Below are positions 1 to 11,025 of a stretch of 64,000 nt of DNA, piece by piece. Each line of letters starts with the position of its first letter. The stretch's first letter is position 1. Origin of the DNA: Aquilaria yunnanensis (taxonomy: Eukaryota > Streptophyta > Magnoliopsida > Malvales > Thymelaeaceae); contig CM077595.1 of assembly GCA_039654915.1 (NCBI GenBank), positions 45,973,501-46,037,500 on the forward strand. The letters run 5' to 3'. The notes beneath the pieces are model-generated. The model was given only the letters and a program-made list of their open reading frames with translations, did no database searches and had not been told where the DNA came from. A program made the position numbers and the translations under genes.

Positions 1-1
1 G

Positions 2-697
2 ATGGTCCTAGTACCTTTCTTTTTTAGAGGAAGGGCTAGTTTATGGTGGGATGATGTGATGGAGATGCTGAGGGAGAGTAATGGTACCTGACCAGAACAC
101 AAGAAAAAGGTGCTCAAATGGTCAGACATTGAGAATAAGTTTAGACAGGAATATATCAGTGAGGCTGCACAAGACCAAAGGAGGATTCAGTTTGAGAACC
201 TAGTGCAGGGAGAATTGTCTGTGCGGGAGTATGAGCAACGTTATAACTCACTTATTCGGTACGCTCAATACATGGTTGGTAATGATGAGTTAAAGGCTAA
301 GAAGTTCTTCCAAGGTTTGAAATCTATGCTTAGGAGGTATATGGCGACAGTGGATATCAGGAGTTATCGCCAAGTGGTTCAGAAGGCGTTAGCCTTGGAA
401 AGAGAATTTGAGGACTCAAGGACACCTCGTAAAAAGGTGGAGGTTGGACCAGCCAACCTAGGAAAGAGTGTCGAGAAATGATTGATGGTTGCAAACCAAG
501 GTCCATTCAAGAAGAGGAAGATAGGCTTATGTCCTAGGTGTAGACGGTTTCTTGGTGGAAGACAATGTACACTGAGGACTGATATTTGCAATATCTATGG
601 CCAAAGAGGACATTGGGCGAGAGATTGCCCGAGGGCTCAACCTTTGTCAGGTCCGCCCAGGAATTTACCCCCTGTACCCCTTGCTATAGGGAATTGA
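2..697 (+). pseudogene. gag (retrotransposon gag domain plus zinc knuckle), Tekay-like
   Basis: Frame 2 gives a retrotransposon capsid-type protein, with the RFRQEY- and FxxLxQGxxSVxEYExxY-like blocks typical of plant chromovirus gag, then a basic tail and a CCHC knuckle near 578-635. The product would form the virus-like particle and bind element RNA. In-frame TGA codons occur at 89-91 and 479-481, and the frame is lost after the stop at 695-697. In the knuckle the second cysteine reads as tyrosine (CNIY instead of CxxC), so zinc binding should fail. The gag start lies left of the window. The assignment to gag is firm from its position before the protease and RT; the protein is certainly non-functional. 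Confidence 0.85.
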
Positions 698-744
698 CCT
701 GGTGTAGGGTAGCAGCAGTTGAACCGAGGGATTTCACCCTGGCG

Positions 745-1330
745 AGTCAGGTGACCAGAGTACCAGCCACCGTTCGAGGTAATTTTACTTTTCAGAACGG
801 TAGTATTAGAGTGCTTTTTTATACAGGAGCTACTCATTCAGTGATATCATCTGCTTTGGTAGACAAGTTTAAATTGCAACGAGAAATCTCAGGTGAGTTA
901 AGACTCATTAGGACTACAGGGAGGATTTTTATTATGACACTAGGTATCCCTTGCAGTTAGGTGACCATGATTTTTGTTGTGAGTTATGGGTGATAGAATA
1001 GAGGTCTTATGACCTAGTGTTGGGAATGGATTGGCTAAGTAAGCATAAGGCACAAATTGACTATGCTAATCACTCAGTCGACATTACTGATGCTCTGGGA
1101 GTTAGAGTGACTTGCACAGGAGGATTGGCATCTAGTGCTAAGAGTTTGCATCTTAGAATTATGGATACCATCCCCATAGTTAGTGAAGAACAGTATTATT
1201 CATTGAATGGGGTGGCCATAGAGGAGGAACTTGAGAGGATTCCTGTAGCCAATCAGTTTCCTGAAGTTTTTCTAGTAGAGTTATCTGGTTTACCACCCAA
1301 GAGGGATACTGAGTTTGTAATCCATCTGTA
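745..1330 (+). pseudogene. Aspartic protease and protease-RT linker, Tekay-like
   Basis: Residues around 800-880 match a retropepsin: a short beta region, then the active-site block, which reads YTGATHS where the family has DTGATHS. The catalytic aspartate is therefore replaced by tyrosine and the enzyme would be dead. A frame change follows near 960. The linker at 1017-1331 keeps the LGMDWL motif that ends plant gypsy protease domains, then runs toward the RT and stops with a TAG at 1329-1331. The protease would normally cut the gag-pol polyprotein inside the particle. Domain identity is clear from the motif spacing and from the RT downstream. Confidence 0.8.
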
Positions 1331-2600
1331 GCCAGAGGTTGAGCCTATTTCAATAGCACCTTATAGGATGTCAGCTCCTGAGATGGATGAGTTAAAAAGT
1401 AGTTAGAGAAGCTACTAGAGAAAGGCTTTATAAGGCCTAATGTATCACCGTGGGGAGCCCCGATGTTGTTCGCAAAAAAAAAGGACAGAACTTTTAGATT
1501 GTGCATCGACTATAGAAAGTTGAATGCAGTAACAATCAAGAATAAGTATCCGCTTCCTAGAATTGATGATCTGTTTGACAGGCTTAGGGGAACAAAAGTG
1601 TTTTCTAGGATTGACTTCAAGTCTAGATACTTTGAAATCAAAGTTAAAGAGGAAGATATTCTGAAAATTGCCTTCAGAACGAGGTATGGGCACTATGAAT
1701 ACACAGTTATGCTGTTTCGTGTGACAAATGCTCTAGTAGTATTTATGAAAGCTATGAATAGAATCTTTAAACCGTTTCTGGATCAGTTTGTTGAAGTATT
1801 CATCGATGACATTTTGGTATATTCACAGTCTTCATCAGAACATGAAAAACACCTTAGAACAGTTTTGCAAGTGCTGAAGGATAATCAGTACTATTCAAAG
1901 TTGTCTAAGTGTGAGTTTTGGTCTGAAAAGATACAGTTCTTGGGGCACATTATCAGTGCTCAGGGTTTGTCAGTTGATCCTGAGAAGGTTCAGGTAGTAG
2001 TTGAGTGGAGGAGACCAACTACAATTGCAGAAGTTAGAAGTTTCTTGGGTTTGGCAGGTTACTACAGATGATTCATAGAGAAATTCTCTGTTATAGCTGT
2101 ACCATTAATAGCCTTGACCAAGAAAACTCAGAAATTTGACTGGACACGAAAGTGTGAAGAAGCTTATATGGAATTGAAGGAAAGATTGACTAGTGCACCT
2201 ATACTTATTCTATCAAATCAGAACAAAGCTTTTACAGTAAACACTGATGCATCATGTTCTGGTTTAGGATGTGTGTTAATGCAAGACAGTCAAGTGATCG
2301 CATATGGTTCGAGGCAGTTGAGGCCTAATGAATTGAACTATCCTGTCACGATCTTGAGCTAGTGGCAGTAATTTTTGCATTGAAGATGTGGAGACATTAT
2401 TTGATGGGGAGGTCGTTCAGGATCTTCACCGATCACAAGACTTTGAAGTATCTGTTTACCCAGAAGGATCTGAATATGAGGCAACGATGACGGATTGAAT
2501 ACATCAAAGATTATGATTGTTCGATTGAGTACTGTGTTGCTAATGGAAATGTGGTCGCAGATGCATTGAGCCAGAAGTACACAGGAGTGATCCTATCTAA
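1331..2600 (+). pseudogene. Reverse transcriptase and RNase H, Tekay-like
   Basis: The longest piece (1463-2071) covers the RT fingers and palm. It shows the CIDYRKLN block, a [11 protein letters not shown] block, DFKSRY, and the catalytic FIDDILVYS, with both aspartates intact. It ends with GLAGYYR followed by an in-frame TGA at 2069-2071; the same frame resumes at once into the RT thumb/connection and RNase H (TDAS block, first catalytic Asp kept). A further frame change near 2350 separates the remaining RNase H, which has the TDHKTLKYL and ADALS blocks that close the domain in plant gypsy elements. The enzyme would copy element RNA into DNA. Additional stops at 1384-1410 and 2488-2490 confirm decay. 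Confidence 0.88.
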
Positions 2601-2689
2601 GGATCAGGCTACGAACTCCTCTGAAGGAGTGTTGAGGGATTGTTTCTTAGTTTTGCATAAATTATGGCAAAGCTGAGAGGAATCCCTAG

Positions 2690-4150
2690 TCTACGTTCTA
2701 GAAATACAATCAGCTTGGTTAGCCAGAGTTAAGGAAGCTCAGATAAAAGATCCATTGTTGAAGAAAATTTCTGGAGAAGTGAAACTCAGTACTGTGAGGA
2801 AGGAATTCGGATACAAGGATGAAATACTACATTATGGAGATCGTCTCTATGTACTGAATGTGGATGGACTTAGGCAGCAAATCCTATAGGAGGCACATAG
2901 TAGTACTTTGAATATTCACCCTAGTGTTAGTAAGATGTATCATGATCTGAAGACGCATTTCTGGTGGCCAGGATTGAAAAGAGAAGTAAAAGGACATGTG
3001 GCAAAGTGTCTAACATGGCAAATGGTTAAAGCTGAACTTTAGAAACCAGCGGACACACTTCAAAGTTTACCTCTTCCACTGAGGAAATGGGGGTCAGTTA
3101 CTATGGATTTCCTAGTGGGGTTACTGAATACCCGGAGTCATGCTATATAGGTAATAGTCGATCGACTGACGAAGTCGGTACACTTCATACCTATCAAGAT
3201 TATGTATACATTGGAAAAGTTGGCTCAGTTGTATCTCAAGGAGATTGTGAGACTCCATGGGGTACTGGATCAGATTATATCTTATAGAGATCCTCGGTTT
3301 ATATCATGATTTTGGAATGCTTTTCAGGAAGCATTGGGAAGCAAAGTTAGTCTTAGTATCGCTTTTCATCCTCAGACTAATGGGCAATCTGAGAAAGTGA
3401 TTCAGACTTTAGAGGATATGTTATGCATTTGTGCTATTGATTTCAGAGGTGATTGGGATCAGCATCTACCACTGATCGAGTTTGCTTATAATAATAGTCA
3501 TCAAACTATTATTGGTATGGCACCGTATGAGGCTTTATATGGGAGGCAATGTATGACACCCCATTGTTGGGTAGACCCTGCAGACAGGGTAGTTATCGGT
3601 CCTGAAATCATGCTGATACTATAGCTAAGATCAAGTTAATCCAGACATGGATCAAGGCAGCCAATGACCGACAGACTAAGTATGCAAATTTGAGAATAAG
3701 AGATTTGAGTTTTGAAATTGGGGACGAAGTGCTTCTCAAAGTGTTGCCCATGAAAGGAGTTTGTTGTTTTGGATAGAGGGGAAAGTTGGCCCCTAGGTAT
3801 ATTGGACCCTATGAAATATTACAGAAGATAAGGAAAGTTGCTTATCGGTTAACATTACCACCTAACCTATCTCAAGTGTATAACGTGTTTCACGTTAGTC
3901 TACTCAGAAAATGCATAGTGGAACCTGGACAGGTAGTTAATCGTTTAGTGATACCCATTCAAGAAGACTTGACCTACGAGGAAAAACCTGTTCATATACT
4001 TGATAGGTAAGTCAAGAGGTCAAGAACTAAGTGAATTCCGATGGTTAAGATCCTTTGGTCTAACCATAGTGAGGAGGAAGCTACCTGGCAGACGGAGTAG
4101 GATATGCTGAAAAGATATCCTAGTATTTTTCCGGAGTTACAGCGGAATTT
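2690..4150 (+). pseudogene. Integrase with C-terminal chromodomain, Tekay-like
   Basis: The piece begins with the HHCC zinc-binding region near 2895-3040, in which the last CxxC is damaged (CLTW). The catalytic core follows: MDF (first Asp), a YRDPRF block (second Asp) and the HPQTNGQSEKVIQTLED block, which keeps the catalytic Glu. The GPYEIL, LPPNLSQVYNVFHVSLL and PVHILDR blocks lead into a chromodomain ending EATW...RYPSIF, the part that steers chromovirus insertion into particular chromatin. Stops interrupt at about 2888, 3041, 3148, 3307 and 3622, and inside the chromodomain at 4006-4008. The blocks define the family well. Confidence 0.85.
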
Positions 4151-4170
4151 GGGGGACCAAATTCCAGAAT

Positions 4171-4180
4171 GAGGGGAGAA
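4171..4180 (+). promoter_or_regulatory. Polypurine tract of the Tekay-like element
   Basis: GAGGGGAGAA sits directly before the TGTTATGG that opens the LTR. This is the usual purine run that primes plus-strand DNA synthesis in LTR retrotransposons. Confidence 0.8.
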
Positions 4181-4656
4181 TGTTATGGACCTCCTAGTAG
4201 CAGTCACCCTCGAGGAAGGTAAAGTGATCTAAATTAAGTTTGGAACCTAATTTCAAGTTTACATAGAAAGAATAGATAAGTTTAGCAAAGTTCACTAAGT
4301 TCCGAGGAAGATAAAGCACTAAATGAGGTTCAGGGGCAAAATGGTAATTTTGCATCCTGAGTAGCCGTGCGTGGTCCTGAGTGGTTAAAATGAGTTTTTA
4401 TAACTTAAATTTTAACCTTAACCCAAACTTGAAGAAATAAACAAGAATTTAATCAAGAATAACTAAGTACCAAAATATGGGGGTTTAACTGTATTAAGCT
4501 TAATACTTTGGTGGCTTGGAGGTTAAATGAGGGTTTAAGAGGGGGAAAATGAGGCTATAGCTGCCATAATCTCATTTCCAACCTTCTCACTCTCATTTTG
4601 CTCTTAATTCAACCTTGAAATCAAGATTTCTTGGTGCCAAGAAGAGCTATCAAGAG

Positions 4657-4664
4657 TATATAAG
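4657..4664 (+). promoter_or_regulatory. TATA box of the Tekay-like LTR
   Basis: TATATAAG lies about 475 bp into the LTR, where the U3/R boundary of a long gypsy LTR is expected. The related minus-strand LTR has a TATA-like TATAAAT about 490 bp from its start (21108-21114). Confidence 0.5.
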
Positions 4665-5228
4665 ATAGGAAGAGCTCATTTCAAGCATTAAACCGTGGTT
4701 TGGAGCTTGGAAGTGTGTTTTCTCACATCCGCTGTTTTTGATACGAGGTAACCAATGTGTTCTTGATTGAATTCATGTTATTTGGTTAGTTTGGAGCTTG
4801 GGTTTTGGTTAGGTTAGGAAGTAAGGTTTTGATGATTGGTGTCTATGTTTTTGTTCGGAACTTAGGTGATACTTTGGTGAGCTTAGTTGATTGGAAAAGA
4901 GGTTGATTCTTGCTTGTTACTTGGAATTGAGGTAAGGGAGTTATGGCTTGAAGACCAATTAATGTTATTGACATGAGTTTGCTTGAAGAATTTAAGTAAT
5001 TCTAGCAATAGCATTAGTTAGAGGATTTGGTTGAATTGTGGTGGACTATGAGGTTTGAGAGGATTTGGATGATGTTACGAGACATCATAGATTGGCTTGT
5101 GATAGTTGGTAATGTTCTATGCAACATGGTCTATGTGTGTGTGAAATTTGGAGGCTTTCCAAGCATCTTTACTATGTTTGCTAAGTGTCCAAAGTTCATA
5201 GTTGTAGAATGCATGCCATTTCTGCAGA

Positions 5229-5346
5229 TTCGCGACGCGTCGCCAATTTCGTGCACCAGTTCGCGATGTGTCACCAATTGTGCAAATGTGGTCCGAACGT
5301 TATCAACTGTGGCACCGCGTCGCCAACAATTGGCGAAGCATCACCA
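5229..5346 (+). repeat. Cluster of GGCGACGCGTCGCC-like palindromes in the LTR leader
   Basis: Four related sites lie within about 115 bp: one near-perfect (core GCGACGCGTCGC), and three decayed by TG/CA changes or partial loss. The same cluster occurs at the matching place in the solo LTR at 18867-21605, where two sites are perfect. Confidence 0.7.
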
Positions 5347-8300
5347 TATGCAAGGGGGCAGAATTTCTCACATTTTGCTAGGGTGATCAAGGTGAGACCT
5401 AAGGGAGTTCTTAGGGTGACTTAGGGCCTAAGTATAGTGGGGGTACTCCGAGACTTCCGAAAGTGCCTCAAGACTTAAGCACTTCCTTAAGGTTTGAAAG
5501 ATTTTATGGTTGCTTGAGCCATAAGCAAGGAAACTAGTTGCAAATGATCATAACTAAGTACCATTAGCTCGGGTGAAAGGTTTATAACCCTTGGTGACCT
5601 AGCCATGCCGTAGCCACGAAGTTGCAAGGTGAAACCTTAGTGCACCTAGTCTACAAGGTCTAAATGACCTAGTCTACAATAGTCCCACCATAAATCCCCT
5701 GCATAACATACTAAAGGAAAGGTTGAATTGGTGATTTATCACTAGTTAGGCTGGCAAGTGCAGCTTGCTAGTAGGCAAGGCAATGCCTTGTAGTTTAAGG
5801 ACAAGGATGAGGAGAGGTCTTAATGGACCTAAATATAAGCATATAGTAGACCCTTAGGCTATATGAGCTCACAGTAGGTTACATATGTTGTCATATGTGG
5901 TGTGCTTAGTAATTTTCTTGCAGGTACACTGAAGACCCCTTACTGAGAATGTTATGTTCTCACTCGCTAGTTATGTTGTGCAGATTCAGAAGTTGTTGGA
6001 TCGGATAACCGTTGAGGGTTATTGCAGTGGTGACTTTTTGGGCACAGGTGTTGCACTTGAGAATCCTTATGGTTCTAGTCTACATGAGTATGCTTGAGTA
6101 ATTTGTTGATCAAGTAACAATACTGACTAGAGTATTCCTTTGGCTGCAGAGCCTAGTAGCACTGGACAAGGGTTTTGAGACTCGCCACTGGGATTCATAT
6201 CCAAGGTGGGAGTTAGATCAAAAAGATCTCAGTTGAGGCTTGTATATATACAGTACTCTAGTTGCCTCCACAGTCTATGTTATGAAGAGTCCTAGACTCT
6301 AAGGTTGCTTTTGGGTGAGGGATTAGTCTACTTTATGTATGAATGCTCCCACGAGTTGTTATGTGTAGTAAACTCACAAAAATGTTGATTTCGTATGCTT
6401 TGGCTATTTGTACTTATTTTTTGTAGAAATTACTTGGCCAAGTTAATGCTTTATGTTTTTATTAATCCAAGTCAAAGCATGAAGAGCATGCATCCTGCAT
6501 ATTCTAGGATAATCAACTAGTATCATGGGATTTTAATCTGCACACATATACAACTAGCCAAATGCAACCACCGTGAGACCAGCTGTCACAGGGCTTCCTG
6601 GGCAGAGGCCAGGGATGACCATGTCAGGTTCACCTAAGTATACAATTCATACCAACAATGTATTCTTTTAGGAAATCAAACTACAACTATATGAATAAAA
6701 AGAATGAGAAGCAATCAATGTAAAACTCATAGCGGGCATAAAGCCGATAGAAAATATGCAAAACGAAAAAAAAAAATTCATTTCTTACCTATGAATAGCT
6801 AATGCCTTTCAGCTATCACGCATATTAATAGTGAGCCATGCATCAGACAATCAACTGAATAGCTTGTCCCCCGTCATCAATTTTGATGTTGCTTGACTAA
6901 GCTTTGAGCCAATCCTTAGTTGTCGCATAAACATGCTCACACACAATAAACTGACAAAAAGACCCCAATAGCATTGGCATCAAGAACCCAGGAACAATAA
7001 TAAAAGATGCACAACCATGAAATACATGAGAGCTGGCCCCCAGCCACTAATGCTGATGCTACTTAAGCAACATCTAAACCAATCCTCGTCTATGGCGAAT
7101 GTTCCTCAAATAAATAATAGGATGAAATACACCGACGAGCCAACAGATCCATCAACCATCATGCCTGCAATGATAGATCCACATAGAATTGCAATAGCCA
7201 ACTAGAACAGGAAGCCACCACATCAATGGCTAAAATGACCAAAAATAACACTAAATTGTGGGTTCCAAAAATATAAACTAATAACAGAAGCCCACACCCA
7301 TGAAAGCCGAATAAGAACACACCAACCTTAACAAAAATGGTGTTATCTTGTTCAGTAGAGATAAGGCCCTGCCTTAGGTCCTAACAACATGTACAGCTCA
7401 ATGAATTCCCAACACAATTGGTACTATTGATTGAACAGTAAATTCGTTCCATATTTGAATCTAGTAGTAATAGTAATAATGGGATTTTAAATCTTGATAC
7501 CATAACTTTGAGAAACTTTAAGGATCATGAAATTTATTGTTTTCTTTTCTTGTGTGATAAGAAAAAATATTATGTTTTGACAAAGAAAAATTTGAAAAGG
7601 AAAAAGAATCAATGGAAACTCACAAAATATTTTTTGGGTCTTCTAAAATGTAAGGTTTTAAATAGCATACAAAAGTTGATATTTTATTAGTAATCTTCCT
7701 CAAATATTTGTTGAATTTACTTACAATTGTTTATAGGTGTAGAACTACTATATCCAAAAAAAAATAAATTCAAGGCCATAATCTTTTAAAGGTGAAGTTT
7801 CAGATTACTTAGAGATGATAAACATTTTACTAAATAAATTCTTAAATTTAAAGGTTTTGAAATTTTTTTACTTCATTTAACTATTACACTTAATAAAAGA
7901 AGTGCTTATTTTATGTTTTTTTTTTGTATATCTTATTCTTTTTAGAATAGTTTTTTTTTCCAAAATTTCATATTGTTTTTTTCTTCAATTGACAATAAAA
8001 AAAACTAGTCAATTTTCTAAAGCCCCCAAAATGTGTTATAAGTTATGTTATCGTGTAAGACTTCAAAACCTGTTGCCCCCTTTTCATTATTATTTTAATA
8101 GTTTTTGGCAAATTTGAGCATATTTTAAAATATAAGTGACCAATTAGAGCCTATTTTACAACATTAATGAGAAATTTGAGGAGGAAAACTTTAGTAGCAT
8201 ATTTGTTGTTAGCAGTAATTATTAGTGGAAAGTTTGATATTTCTAATATGTTAAATTATCAACTATCTTAGCCCTAAAATTCTTGGAATGCCAATTGCCC

Positions 8301-9341
8301 CGAAGAACATGGCATGTTAACTCCATTTTCATCCCATTTTGAGAGCATTTCATTCCATTTTTTCCCAGAATAAACTTGATCTACGATCACTTAGCTTTTT
8401 CTTTTCTTGGGCCCATATATCATAGTACATACCTTCAAGTTATCCTCATAAAATCATTCACCTCTTGTGTCTTCTCTCAATCATGATCCTTTCCATCACT
8501 TTCAATGCTAGTATGTTGAATTATGATTGTGAGACACTTGCTAACAATCAATCTGAGAAAGAAAAGTCATGGAATTGAATATTTTTTTTTATATTTTATA
8601 AATAAGCTCGTGAATTTTCTCCTTAAGGAAATTAATTATATGCACGTTAAAAATTTCAGTAAAACTGACTTTTGGAAGAATTGAAATCACTTATAAAAAA
8701 ATGAACAATCCTTTTATAGAAGAACATAACTCCTAGAATTGTTTCTCCCACATCATTTTGTTACTATTGTTGTAATAGATGATAAAAAAAAAAAAATTTC
8801 TCTGTCCAAAGTTTACTATTGTCTATAGCCTGCACGAGTTCTTGTCTTAGAGTTTAGCCTATTGCCAATACACCTTTGATCTTGCAGGAAACCAAAACAA
8901 AAAACTAAAATACATAAAGACTAAAATGATTTGAAAATTAGGGGTTAGGAGTCATCGATAAAATTTGCCATCTATGTATATGATGAGTATGTGATTGTTG
9001 GCCTAACTCCTTGTGAAATTGGGTAATGAGGAACTGAGCTTCGAATAGGAAATTACAACCAATTCCATCTTAAAATCAGTATTACTTGGAGCTCTATCAT
9101 TGGTGCTTTAGGCATTTGAAGAGGAAGTTGATATATACTGCGGCAATAGAGAAACTCCCACAGGCTAATGATGGCTTGGAGCAAAAATTGATGCATTGTG
9201 TCGAACCAATAACAGAGAAATTTTATCAATCCACGAAATTGATGATGAGAAATTGCACAAAATCAATAAAAAAAATTGATGAAACATTTCAACAACGAAG
9301 GAATTTGATCTGTACATTGGGAAAAAGTTTTTGATCCCAAC

Positions 9342-10094
9342 TTAGTCACTAGTAACGTCAAATGTCTGCAGCAATGCATCCAACTCATCAAAATAATAAT
9401 CATTAGGATCACAGCACAGTCCGTCCGTGCCACCGTCCTCTCTCGTCGCTGCCGCGGCTGCTATTACACCACCGCCCTTGGAAGTGATCTCCTGATCTTC
9501 ATCTTGATCCTGTTGATGACCGAAGCCACCAGAACTCATATACAGACGATGGTTAGTAGCCACCCAAAGCTTCGGTGTCATCCTTGTCCTTGCCGTTATA
9601 CTTGATCCTACACAAAACCAGTTCTTGAAACCCCTTGGAACAATCACCTGCGACCACATACTCGTGCATTATGTAGTCCGTCTTCTCTCACTTGCTCCGC
9701 TCCTTCTACCCTTTCTTGGCCCTGAAGAAAGTGAGCGTCTTCTTCCACCCAATCACCCGGTTGCTTTCGTCCAGGATTTTTGGTCCCTGGTGACAGACTT
9801 CCAATGCCCTCCTCCATAGTTGTCAGTCAGATTCAAACTCCTCCGGGGGCGCTTCCCATTACCGTTTCGTGACATCTTCTCTCGATGGATGAAGAAGTAG
9901 TGTTCGTTCTTCTTCAAGAAGGCCATCATGTTGGTGTCCCAGTCGAGCATGCAGGGCTCTAATCCATAGATATCGGCTTCCGGAATCATGAATCTTGAGA
10001 GGGGCTCACCCTTAAGCACCTTACAGAGGTAGCCGGTGATGAGTTCTCCATCCGTTGGGTTGAATCGGACACCCACAGGTATTGACATCGCCAT
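9342..10094 (-). pseudogene. NAC-domain transcription factor pseudogene
   Basis: The minus strand encodes a NAC DNA-binding domain. Subdomain A reads VGVRFNPTDGELITGYL, then FMIPEADIYGLEP (B), YFFIHRE and the GGHWKS block (C/D). In another frame come VIGWKKTLTFFRAKKG and a DYIMHEYVV block followed by FQELVLCRIKY (D/E). NAC proteins are plant transcription factors that bind promoters in the nucleus through this domain. A one-base loss after KATG, two in-frame stops (TAG, TGA) in subdomain D and another frame change near 9640 break the gene. The acidic C-terminal frame (9342-9659) ends in an LDALLQTFD-like stretch that could be an activation tail. The start is taken at the ATG at 10094, because the domain begins at once. 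The two usual NAC intron sites show no intron. It is absent from duplicate copy B. Confidence 0.85.
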
Positions 10095-10731
10095 GGAAAG
10101 CAGATCAATCAAATGCAGGGGCGCGCTCTGTTTTTGATCAGATATGCCGGGGAAGCACTCTGCCCCTGTCTTCTATCATATTCGTTGAATTCCCGCCGCT
10201 TTATTATAATTTTTATTTTTAATGTTGCAATTGCTTCCTCATTTTACAAAATTACTTCAATTAGGTACCTAGGTTTCTCACTCACAGTTTTTTTCCTTTT
10301 CTTTTCATTCTTTGTTTTATCTGCCCAATAGGATTTAGATGCAGTAATAGAATTATGTTTCAGGAGACCGTGGACCTAAAGCCCTTGTTGTCGGTAACTA
10401 AACTGTTGATTTCAAAACCTGAGTGCTTTGTGGAAAAGTTTCAAAACTTTTAGGTTTACTTTGTAACTTTTTAAAAATCTAAGTAACAAAATAAGAAACT
10501 TTATATAAAATATAGAATCAATTTGTAAGTTTTTTGAAAGTCAGGAACTGTTTTGTAATTTTGTCAAATTTTAGGATAATGAAACTTAGAGCTCCGTGAA
10601 GTGGGTTGGGAGTGTACTTTTTAAAATATTGAAAACTAACCTCATTTGCCTTTGCTCGATCACCTATAGAACATGACATTATACTACCAGCTATGAACAA
10701 GAACTCACAGGCTAGTGACTTATTCTATACA

Positions 10732-11025
10732 CTATAACAACAATAAAAAAAATTGTTTGGGACAAATTTTATGGTAGTTATCTTCTTTTATAAAAGAAAG
10801 TTGTTGACTTCTTGGTGATAGTAACCTTGAGGTTCTAGCAACCAAACCAGGCGGACCGGCTTTAAAACTTGTGCTAGGTGACTTTTGAACTTGTGACTCT
10901 ATGCTTAAAGACACTGGTGGCCCAACTTGTGTATTTGGGGGAAAGCCTCTGATGATTAAATTAGGCTCTTGTAACTGATTTAGAAAGCTATGGAGATTAG
11001 TGTTGCAGAGTGTAGTACATACCAT
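10732..11025 (-). CDS. Hypothetical ORF, 97 codons, conserved in both duplicate copies
   Basis: The frame opens with MVCTTLCN and ends in a leucine run. The matching frame at 59051-59344 has the same length, start and stop, with roughly a dozen amino-acid differences and no indel. I recognise no domain, signal peptide or membrane helix; the middle is rich in Ser and Pro. It may be an exon of a decayed host gene, or a frame kept open by chance between young duplicates. Its expression cannot be judged from sequence. Confidence 0.2.
   Translation of the reverse strand: MVCTTLCNTNLHSFLNQLQEPNLIIRGFPPNTQVGPPVSLSIESQVQKSPSTSFKAGPPGLVARTSRLLSPRSQQLSFIKEDNYHKICPKQFFLLLL

Larger units (their letters stand above)
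1..6626 (+). mobile_element. Ty3/gypsy Tekay/Del-like chromovirus, 5' part outside window
   Basis: The segment reads in order gag, zinc knuckle, aspartic protease, reverse transcriptase, RNase H, integrase and C-terminal chromodomain, followed by a polypurine tract and a 2.4-kb LTR. Domain order and the chromodomain place it in the chromoviruses; the long LTR and the sequence around the chromodomain suggest Tekay/Del. The element enters from the left edge, so its 5' LTR, primer site and gag start are not visible. Stops and frameshifts break every domain, so it cannot act by itself. The right end is set at a CA at 6626. From about 6631 the sequence becomes colinear with 56735 onward, where no LTR is present, so the second copy of the flank serves as an empty site. 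GGTTC (6627-6631) is the expected target-duplication position. Confidence 0.9.
4181..6626 (+). repeat. 3' LTR of the Tekay-like chromovirus (2446 bp)
   Basis: The LTR opens with TGTTATGGACCTCCTAGTAG after the polypurine tract and closes with CA at 6626. It aligns along its length with the solo LTRs at 18867-21605 (minus) and 48204-53228 (plus), which share the opening CTCCTAGTA block, the GGGGCAAAATGGTAATTTT stretch, the palindrome cluster and the end region. A TATA box lies about 475 bp in. Open frames at 5027-5424 are chance frames in the LTR leader. Confidence 0.88.

Noticed and set aside
5027..5424. Frames of 119 and 79 codons in the Tekay LTR
   Set aside because: Overlapping frames in a long LTR leader with no conserved protein; the homologous stretch in the solo LTRs does not keep them open.
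7017..7205. Possible exon on the minus strand (hydrophobic block LAIAILCGSIIAGMMV) mirrored at 57145-57339
   Set aside because: The acceptor-like AG and first ~25 codons are shared by both copies, but stops follow at once and the two copies lose the frame in different ways; too weak to call a gene.
9086..9334. 82-codon plus-strand frame next to the NAC pseudogene
   Set aside because: No recognisable domain, absent from copy B, and most likely chance in AT-rich DNA.
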